This document shows positions 1-3,972 of a DNA stretch of 13,013 nucleotides, piece by piece. The notes under the pieces were generated by a model that did not search any database, had not been told where the DNA came from, and worked only from the letters and a program-made list of their open reading frames with translations. Each line of letters opens with the position of its first letter. Position 1 is the first letter of the stretch. The stretch comes from an uncultured Oscillospiraceae bacterium (GTDB taxonomy: Bacteria; Bacillota; Clostridia; Oscillospirales; Oscillospiraceae): positions 1 to 13,013 of the forward strand of contig CALWYA010000023.1 of NCBI GenBank assembly GCA_944385645.1, in the 5' to 3' direction. The translations under genes were made by a program, and so were the position numbers.

Positions 1-106
1 GAGAGTGGAGAGTTGAGAGTGGAGAGTTGAGAGTGGAGAGTTGAGAGTGGAGAGTTGAGAGTGGAGAGTTGAGAGTGGAGAGTTGAGAGTGAAGAGTGGA
101 GAGTTT
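1..106. repeat. Heptanucleotide tandem array (GAGAGTG/GAGAGTT)
   Basis: Six exact 14-bp units GAGAGTGGAGAGTT occupy 1-84, followed by a degenerate stretch to about 106 that includes a GAAGAGT variant. The basic period is 7 bp. The array is cut by the window edge, so its full length is unknown. A related array of the same heptamer lies at 6596-6700. There are no unique spacers, so it is not a CRISPR, and it holds no credible gene. Confidence 0.95.
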
Positions 107-107
107 A

Positions 108-132
108 GATAGGAGATATGAGATAGGAGTTT
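108..132. repeat. 25-bp block shared with 6704-6728 (copy 1)
   Basis: This 25-bp sequence (begins GATAGGAGATATG, ends GGAGTTT) follows directly on the heptamer array. It is found unchanged at 6704-6728, also directly after a heptamer array and in the same orientation. The shared junction shows that the two arrays are copies of one larger unit and not independent simple repeats. Confidence 0.9.
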
Positions 133-136
133 GAAT

Positions 137-206
137 GAGGAATTAGGAATGAGGAATTAGGAATGAGGAATTAGGAATGAGGAATTAGGAATGAGGAATT
201 AGGAAT
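137..206. repeat. Second tandem array, 14-bp unit x5
   Basis: Five exact copies of GAGGAATTAGGAAT (137-150, 151-164, 165-178, 179-192, 193-206). Each unit is two related heptamers, GAGGAAT and TAGGAAT, so the period is again 7 bp, though the sequence differs from the array at 1-106. It is absent from the second repeat block at 6596-7195. No coding potential is seen. Confidence 0.95.
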
Positions 207-220
207 TTATGGGTTCCCCG

Positions 221-322
221 GCGCGCCGTAGGGCGGGGACTGCCCCGCCGCCGTAGGGGCGGACCTATGTGTCCGCCCGGCCCCCGGCGGTCACCTGTAG
301 GGGCCGCCGCCTTCGGCGGCCC
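221..322. repeat. Run of three GC-rich hairpins, GTAGGGGCG family
   Basis: Three perfect stem-loops stand in a row: 232-249 (7-bp stem, loop ACTG), 257-278 (GGGCGGAC / GTCCGCCC, loop CTATGT) and 301-322 (9-bp stem GGGCCGCCG / CGGCGGCCC, loop CCTT). Each is led by GTAGGG. The 257-278 hairpin has counterparts with the same plan but different stem bases at 6752-6773, 6907-6928 (inverted) and 6961-6982. They look like members of a dispersed palindromic repeat family. None has a following T-run, so I do not call them terminators. Confidence 0.8.
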
Positions 323-325
323 TCT

Positions 326-467
326 GCCTTCCCCCCACAGGGGGGAAGGTGGCATTTGCGGAGCAAATGACGGATGAAGGGGCGGAGGAAAAAACTGTCC
401 GTCATCCCCGTGAGTACCCTCATCAGTCAGCCTGTCGGCTGACAGCTTCCCCCTGGAAGGGGGAAGC
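326..467. repeat. MITE-like composite hairpin element, copy 1
   Basis: Four consecutive stem-loops are visible: 327-349 (10-bp stem CCTTCCCCCC, loop ACA), 353-369 (CATTTGC / GCAAATG), 426-443 (GTCAGCC / GGCTGAC) and 445-467 (GCTTCCCCCT / AGGGGGAAGC). The left half read in reverse complement follows the same plan as the right half: CCCTCATC, a GTCA stem-loop, then CTTCCCCC. The element is therefore an imperfect inverted repeat of one unit around a spacer of about 40 bp. A close copy lies at 7059-7195. It has no transposase. 'MITE-like' is an inference from the inverted termini and multiple copies. Confidence 0.75.
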
Positions 468-471
468 CTTT

Positions 472-533
472 TGTAGGGGCGCCCGAGAGGTGCCCCTGCG
501 GAGACACGCGACCTGCGGAGCGCGCCGTCCCTA
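472..533. repeat. Degenerate GTAGGGGCG repeat pair
   Basis: The segment begins with GTAGGGGCGCCC and ends with CGTCCCTAC. It thus looks like two members of the hairpin family seen at 221-322, facing each other and partly decayed. Its right edge supplies the last bases of the neighbouring XRE gene, whose TAG stop (complement of 531-533) lies in the terminal CCTAC. No other feature is seen in this stretch. Confidence 0.5.
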
Positions 534-761
534 CCACCTGGGATCTGGGTCGTCAGTCAGTCCCAGTAGATAGTCGGCCGAGACGTGGTAGTGCTCACAC
601 AGCAGAGCGATGCGCTCGGCAGAGGTGGTATGGTGGCCATTTTCGATTTCGCTGATTTGGGATTTGCCCACGCCCAGCAGCTCCGCCAGTGCAGGCTGGG
701 TTTCATGGTGTTCTTTACGCAGCTGGCTAAGGCGTTGACCAAACAGTTCTTTGGAAAACAT
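531..761 (-). CDS. XRE-family helix-turn-helix regulator (module 1)
   Basis: Small single-domain DNA-binding protein of 76 aa, probably a cytoplasmic repressor of itself and of the divergent small gene at 849. The HTH spans about residues 8-62: RLSQLRKEH opens helix 1, QPALAELLGVGKSQISEIENG is helix 2, turn and recognition helix, and YLLGLTDD is the typical end of short Clostridia XRE proteins. There is no sensor, peptidase or oligomerisation domain. The start at 761 follows an AGAGGT ribosome site. The promoter region is shared with the divergent gene and carries a perfect 16-bp palindrome (779-794 / 816-831), the likely operator. The stop codon sits at the edge of a repeat element, so the last residues (DPRW) may have been altered by it. 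Family assignment is firm; the regulatory target is inferred. Confidence 0.9.
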   Translation of the reverse strand: MFSKELFGQRLSQLRKEHHETQPALAELLGVGKSQISEIENGHHTTSAERIALLCEHYHVSADYLLGLTDDPDPRW

Positions 762-771
762 AAAATACCTC

Positions 772-800
772 TTGACAGATTCATTTTAATTGAATATAAT
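772..800 (+). promoter_or_regulatory. Consensus sigma-A promoter of the small gene at 849
   Basis: TTGACA at 772-777 and TATAAT at 795-800, separated by exactly 17 bp, a perfect match to the housekeeping consensus. Transcription would start near 807 and read the small gene at 849. The -35 directly abuts the ribosome site of the divergent XRE gene. One operator arm (779-794) fills the spacer, so a bound repressor should block RNA polymerase. Confidence 0.85.
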
Positions 801-831
801 GGGGCTTGTCAATGGTTCAATTAAAATGAAT
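779..831. promoter_or_regulatory. Perfect 16-bp inverted-repeat operator (module 1)
   Basis: The left arm ATTCATTTTAATTGAA (779-794) and right arm TTCAATTAAAATGAAT (816-831) are exact reverse complements separated by 21 bp. The left arm occupies the -35/-10 spacer of the plus promoter and overlaps the -10 of the minus promoter. The right arm lies just downstream of the plus start point. This is the expected layout for an autoregulating dimeric repressor. That the XRE protein at 531-761 binds here is inferred from position. Confidence 0.75.
783..812 (-). promoter_or_regulatory. Promoter of the XRE gene (module 1), overlapping the plus promoter
   Basis: On the minus strand TTGACA (complement of 807-812) is followed after 18 bp by TAAAAT (complement of 783-788), one mismatch from the -10 consensus. 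The start point would be near 776, a few bases before the AGAGGT ribosome site. The two promoters overlap almost completely, so the polymerases should compete and one operator can control both. Confidence 0.55.
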
Positions 832-848
832 TTATGGGAGATGTTGTA

Positions 849-1100
849 ATGGATGATATTTTATACCAGCTCTTCCTGGGCGACTACGACCCCACCCCGC
901 GGACCAGCGGACTCTCCCCGGAGGAGGGGGAGGAGCTCCAGAACATTTACCAGAAGATGCAGCGGGTCCTGGGGGTGGAGGAGATGGACCGGTGGTTCGG
1001 GCTGGAGGCCGACCGGGCCCAGCGCATCGAGTACCAGTATTTCCGGGCGGGCTTCCGCCTGGGGGCCCGGCTGACGCAGGAGCGGCTCACGCCCGCTTGA
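849..1100 (+). CDS. Small protein of unknown function, DUF6809-like (module 1)
   Basis: 83-aa protein starting MDDILYQLFLGDYDPTP, with a charged middle and the ending YFRAGFRLGARL. The N-terminal YxLFxGDYxP pattern and the C-terminal aromatic–GFRLG pattern resemble the small Clostridia family I recall as DUF6809, which has no known function. There is no signal peptide, membrane segment or catalytic motif. I chose the ATG at 849 because GGGAGA at 836-841 is correctly spaced; the in-frame ATG at 834 lies just past the operator and has no good ribosome site. It has a perfect promoter/operator and is divergent from an XRE gene. Its last 14 bases overlap the 3' end of mutL on the other strand, and its stop codon lies inside mutL. 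A regulated partner, or a toxin or anti-regulator, of the XRE protein are possibilities without direct evidence. Confidence 0.7.
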   Translation: MDDILYQLFLGDYDPTPRTSGLSPEEGEELQNIYQKMQRVLGVEEMDRWFGLEADRAQRIEYQYFRAGFRLGARLTQERLTPA

Positions 1101-2913
1101 ACTGCTTCTCCAGCTCCTTTTTCGTCAGCTGGATGGCCACCGGCCGGCCGTGGGGGCAGTATTTGACCTGCCCGGACATGACCGCCTGGGCCACCCGCTC
1201 CAGCTCCTGAGGGCTGGTGTGCCAGCCCCCCTTGATGGCCGCCTTGCAGGCCATGGTGTGGAGCAGCTCGTCCCGGGCGGCGGCGGGGTCGGCCGAGCCG
1301 GTGGTGAGCAGCTTCTGGGCGATCTCCTCCAGGGTGGCGGGGATGTCCTCCACCGCCACGTCGAAGGGGGCCTGGCGCACCGCCAGGTCGGCCCCCAGCT
1401 CGTCCACCTCGAAGCCGAACTCCTCCAGCAGCCCCTGGTGGTCCAGCAGGACCTGGTGCTCCGGGGCGGACAGGCGGCACAGGGCGGGGGTGAGCAGGGT
1501 CTGGGCCATGGGGTCATAGCCGGCGGCCTTCATCCGGTCGAAGTTCATCCGCTCGTGGGCGGCGTGCTTGTCGATGAAGAGGACCGTGTCCCCCTGCTCC
1601 ACGATGATATAGGTGTTTAGCACCTCGCCGGCCACCCGCCAGTCCGCCGGCGGGGGCTCCTCCGCCGGGGCGGGAGCTTCCCGGACCGGCTCGGGCCGGG
1701 GGGGCTGGACCGGCTCCGGGGCCTGCCGGACCTCCGGCGCGGGGGCCGGAGGGGCGGGCCGGGTGGGAAAGGCGGTGTCGTGGACCCGGGCCACCACCGG
1801 GCCGTGACCGGTGCGCAGGGGCGGCCGGGCGGGCCGCTCCAGGGGGATGCGGGTCTGCTGGGGCTCGGCCTGGGCCGGAGGGGCGGGGATGGCCTCCTGC
1901 TTCCACTCCGCCCGGGGGTGGGAGCGGTCCCCCTCCAGGGCGGACAGGACGGCGTGGTACACCGCCGAGAACACCGCCCGCTCGCTGCCGAATTTCACCT
2001 CGGTCTTGGCCGGGTGGACGTTCACGTCCACCGCGCTGAGCTTGGTGGTCAGATAGAGGACGCAGCCGGGGAACTTGCCCACCATCTTCTGGTTCTGATA
2101 GGCCTGCTCCAGGGCGGCGGTCATCAGCTTGGATTTCACCTGCCGGCCGTTGACGAAGAAGAACTGCCAGCTGCGGCTGCCCCGGCAGCAGGCGGGCAGG
2201 GAGACGAAGCCGGACACGGCCATGTCCTCCCCGCTGCCCTTCACCGGGCGGAAGCCCAGGGCCAGCTCCCGGCCCAGCACGGCGTACACGGCGGACTGCA
2301 GCTGTCCGTCCCCGGGGGTGAGCAGCTCCTGCTTTCCGTCCCGGATGAACTTCACGCTCACCTCCGGGTGGGACAGGGCCTCCCGCTGGACGGCGGCAAA
2401 GACGGCGGCCCCCTCGGCGGCGTCCTTCTTCATGAATTTCAGCCGGGCGGGGGTGTTGTAGAACAGGTCCCGCACCACCATGGTGGTGCCCAGGGGGCAG
2501 CCCGCCTCCTCCACCTCCCCGGGCACGCCCCCCTCCAGGGAGAGAGAGGCTCCCAGGGGGGAGTCGGCGGTGCGGGTGAGCACCTCCACACGGGAGACGG
2601 CGGCGATGGCCGCCAGGGCCTCCCCCCGGAAGCCCAGGGTGCCGATGGCCTCCAGGTCGTACTCGGTGCGCAGCTTGCTGGTGGCGTGGCGGAGGAAGGC
2701 GGTGGCCAGCTGGCCCGCCGGGATGCCGCAGCCGTCGTCGGTCACCCGCAGGAAGGTCAGCCCCCCGTGGGCGATCTCCACCGTCACCTGGCCGGCGCCG
2801 GCGTCGATGGCGTTCTCCACCAGCTCCTTGGCCACGCTGGCCGGCCGCTCCACCACCTCGCCGGCGGCGATCAGGTCGGCCACGTGGGGACTCAATACTT
2901 GGATCTCAGGCAT
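1087..2913 (-). CDS. mutL: DNA mismatch repair protein MutL (endonuclease type)
   Basis: 608-aa MutL, the ATPase that couples MutS recognition to strand incision. The N-terminal GHKL ATPase (about 1-215) shows ELVENAIDAGA (30-40), DDGCGI (59-64), RHATSK (75-80) and GTLGFRGEAL (91-100). The transducer domain holds FFVNGRQVKSKL and NVHPAKTEVKF. A proline-rich linker precedes the C-terminal dimerisation domain from about residue 430. Nuclease motifs are present: DKHAAHER from D448 (usual form DQHAxxER), ACKAAIKGG, CPHGRP from C586 and FKR at the extreme C terminus, so it should nick DNA like other MutL proteins from organisms lacking MutH. The glutamate usually ending the DQHA motif is Asp here. 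The start at 2913 gives the canonical MPEIQVLSPHVADLIAAGEVV after a GAGAGG ribosome site; the longer upstream frame is rejected. The 3' end overlaps the convergent small gene by 14 bp. Confidence 0.97.
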   Translation of the reverse strand: MPEIQVLSPHVADLIAAGEVVERPASVAKELVENAIDAGAGQVTVEIAHGGLTFLRVTDDGCGIPAGQLATAFLRHATSKLRTEYDLEAIGTLGFRGEALAAIAAVSRVEVLTRTADSPLGASLSLEGGVPGEVEEAGCPLGTTMVVRDLFYNTPARLKFMKKDAAEGAAVFAAVQREALSHPEVSVKFIRDGKQELLTPGDGQLQSAVYAVLGRELALGFRPVKGSGEDMAVSGFVSLPACCRGSRSWQFFFVNGRQVKSKLMTAALEQAYQNQKMVGKFPGCVLYLTTKLSAVDVNVHPAKTEVKFGSERAVFSAVYHAVLSALEGDRSHPRAEWKQEAIPAPPAQAEPQQTRIPLERPARPPLRTGHGPVVARVHDTAFPTRPAPPAPAPEVRQAPEPVQPPRPEPVREAPAPAEEPPPADWRVAGEVLNTYIIVEQGDTVLFIDKHAAHERMNFDRMKAAGYDPMAQTLLTPALCRLSAPEHQVLLDHQGLLEEFGFEVDELGADLAVRQAPFDVAVEDIPATLEEIAQKLLTTGSADPAAARDELLHTMACKAAIKGGWHTSPQELERVAQAVMSGQVKYCPHGRPVAIQLTKKELEKQFKRA

Positions 2914-2942
2914 AGCGCACCTCTCGCGAATTCGTTTGGTCG

Positions 2943-2971
2943 GTCCCGCCCCGGGAGGGCGGACTTTTTTT
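2943..2971 (+). terminator. Terminator-shaped hairpin with T7, orphan
   Basis: An 8-bp GC-rich stem with one bulged C (arms 2943-2951 and 2957-2964, loop CGGGA) is followed by seven T at 2965-2971. This is the form of a rho-independent terminator reading on the plus strand, but no plus-strand gene lies upstream of it. It could end antisense transcripts through mutL or be a repeat remnant. Confidence 0.35.
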
Positions 2972-2991
2972 GTTGGTCCCAATTCTTTTAT

Positions 2992-3022
2992 GTGTTTCCG
3001 CCCCCGCAGGGGGCGGAAACAC
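2992..3022. repeat. Perfect 14-bp palindrome between GIY-YIG gene and mutL
   Basis: GTGTTTCCGCCCCC (2992-3005) and GGGGGCGGAAACAC (3009-3022) form a perfect 14-bp stem with a 3-base GCA loop. No T-run follows on either strand, so it is not a clear terminator. An 8-bp inverted repeat, TCCCAATT (2977-2984) / AATTGGGA (3057-3064), brackets it. It lies in the leader of mutL and at the left edge of the AT-rich island; RNA stabilisation or a palindromic repeat are possible roles. Confidence 0.6.
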
Positions 3023-3972
3023 CAGGAAAAATTTTGAATCTGGGAACACGAAATCAAATTGGGAAATAATTAAAATACTGATATAGGAAAAAGGGAGGAC
3101 GGGCTATTTCAAACTTTCAGAATATTTGACTGGGTTCGCTTCCCCTTGTTTATAGAGCTTCCGTACGCTTTTTCCAACAAACTGTTTCTGAATACTTGAT
3201 GGCGCCAGCTGTCCGACAAATTCCATGCGGTGTTTTTCTATATCGTGCTGCTTAACAGCATCAGAAACAGGAATCGTGTTAAAAGTAGAATGTGCTGGAT
3301 ACCAACCGGCGACTTTGTATACGGCCAATATGAACCCGTCGTATACAGATAAGACATACTCGATTTTCTGAATGCGATCTTGACGAACTTTCCAAGCCCT
3401 GCGAGTCAAATCATATAGTTCTAAGTCAGTCATTCCATAATGATATTTTTTTACTCGAATCAAAAGGCAGTTATCCGGAATATCTCCGCGGTTCAATTCC
3501 TCTGGATTGAATCTATGGCATAATTCGTCTACGTCAATCCGGCCATATAGAGCAGAGTGATGGCCCTTTTGAATGTTTGTAAGATTTTTAATCCCGATAA
3601 GATCAATGGCAGCCGCTTCTACCTTTAATGCGGTCGCCTCGTCAAGCCCCCATACCAGAATTTCAATTTTAGGGGTTTTGCCTTGCTTTTTCAAATCGTT
3701 TAAGATAGCTATTTTTTCGGAATCCCCCTCCTGGGACAGGTGGGAAAAACAACGATTGCCAGAGCCTTTTCCAATATAAAAAGGCTGTCCTGTATCGGGA
3801 TCTGAATAAATATATACATAGTATTTCAGTTCCTGGATAATGTTAGGGGGAAATTTTGTTGTTTGGCTCATTTACACATCATCCTCTTCAATGAAACGGG
3901 TCTTACATTTCCGAATTAAACATCTGTTGAATTACGAAACCTTATCCAAAGACGCAAAGACAGCGAAAGCCG
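3023..3972. other. AT-rich island inserted between mutS and mutL
   Basis: Base composition changes sharply by eye. mutL, mutS and their flanks are very GC-rich with third positions nearly all G or C, while this stretch is AT-rich with frequent A/T third positions. It contains one gene (3104-3871) plus AT-rich edges of about 80 and 100 bp. I found no transposase, direct target duplication or attachment site at the boundaries. Horizontal acquisition is an inference from composition and from its position inside a mutS–mutL pair. Confidence 0.7.
3104..3871 (-). CDS. LEM-3-like GIY-YIG nuclease-domain protein (COG3680 type)
   Basis: 255-aa protein with an N-terminal GIY-YIG fold (about 17-115). 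Visible signature: YYVYIY at 17-22, FYIGKGSGNR at 31-40 with the expected catalytic Arg40, a candidate metal-binding Glu85 in VEAAAIDLIG, then NLTN at 96-99 and GHHS/GR. This variant is the LEM-3-like form I recall as COG3680. The second half (about 135-250) is a separate domain with NCLLIRVKKYHYGMTDLELYD, a W160-containing segment, EYVLSVYDGFILAVYKV, W190, and a C-terminal FVGKSVRKLYKQGEANPVKY. I recall similar C-terminal domains in bacterial proteins but cannot name one; a PUA-like fold is a guess. It probably binds or cleaves DNA. The start at 3871 follows GAGGA about 10 bases upstream. It is AT-rich, unlike its neighbours, and looks acquired. Its substrate is unknown; a mobile nuclease or defence gene is possible. 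Confidence 0.8.
   Translation of the reverse strand: MSQTTKFPPNIIQELKYYVYIYSDPDTGQPFYIGKGSGNRCFSHLSQEGDSEKIAILNDLKKQGKTPKIEILVWGLDEATALKVEAAAIDLIGIKNLTNIQKGHHSALYGRIDVDELCHRFNPEELNRGDIPDNCLLIRVKKYHYGMTDLELYDLTRRAWKVRQDRIQKIEYVLSVYDGFILAVYKVAGWYPAHSTFNTIPVSDAVKQHDIEKHRMEFVGQLAPSSIQKQFVGKSVRKLYKQGEANPVKYSESLK

Noticed and set aside
1..206. CRISPR array
   Set aside because: Units of 7 or 14 bp are directly contiguous without unique spacers, and no cas gene is near.
445..474. Intrinsic terminator for a plus-strand gene (hairpin followed by TTTT); likewise 7173-7201
   Set aside because: No plus-strand gene precedes either copy. For the minus-strand XRE genes the T-run is on the wrong side. They are explained as parts of the repeated composite element.
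349..573. Small open frames across the repeat blocks (349-573, 6561-7221, 7106-7429)
   Set aside because: They are built from hairpin repeats and antisense XRE sequence, lack ribosome sites and show no protein-like conservation.
585..824. Plus-strand frame opposite the first XRE gene running through the operator
   Set aside because: It is antisense to a clear HTH protein and has no ribosome site or known similarity.
531..1100. Calling the XRE/small-gene pair a toxin–antitoxin system
   Set aside because: The divergent orientation and lack of any toxin fold or motif in the small protein do not support it. It is left as a possibility only.
2914..3057. Longer MutL start 48 codons upstream
   Set aside because: The conserved MutL N terminus begins at 2913 with a ribosome site; the upstream codons cross the palindrome and terminator-like hairpin.
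1780..3069. 429-codon plus-strand open frame opposite mutL
   Set aside because: Shadow frame with the same low-complexity composition; MutL motifs on the minus strand are unambiguous.
2913..3103. Riboswitch or T-box in the mutL leader
   Set aside because: Only simple palindromes are visible; no conserved aptamer or T-box sequence is recognised.
3023..3972. Intron, intein or homing endonuclease inside mutS or mutL
   Set aside because: Both MutS and MutL reading frames are complete and uninterrupted; the GIY-YIG gene lies between them, not within, and its LEM-3-like core is not of the typical homing type.
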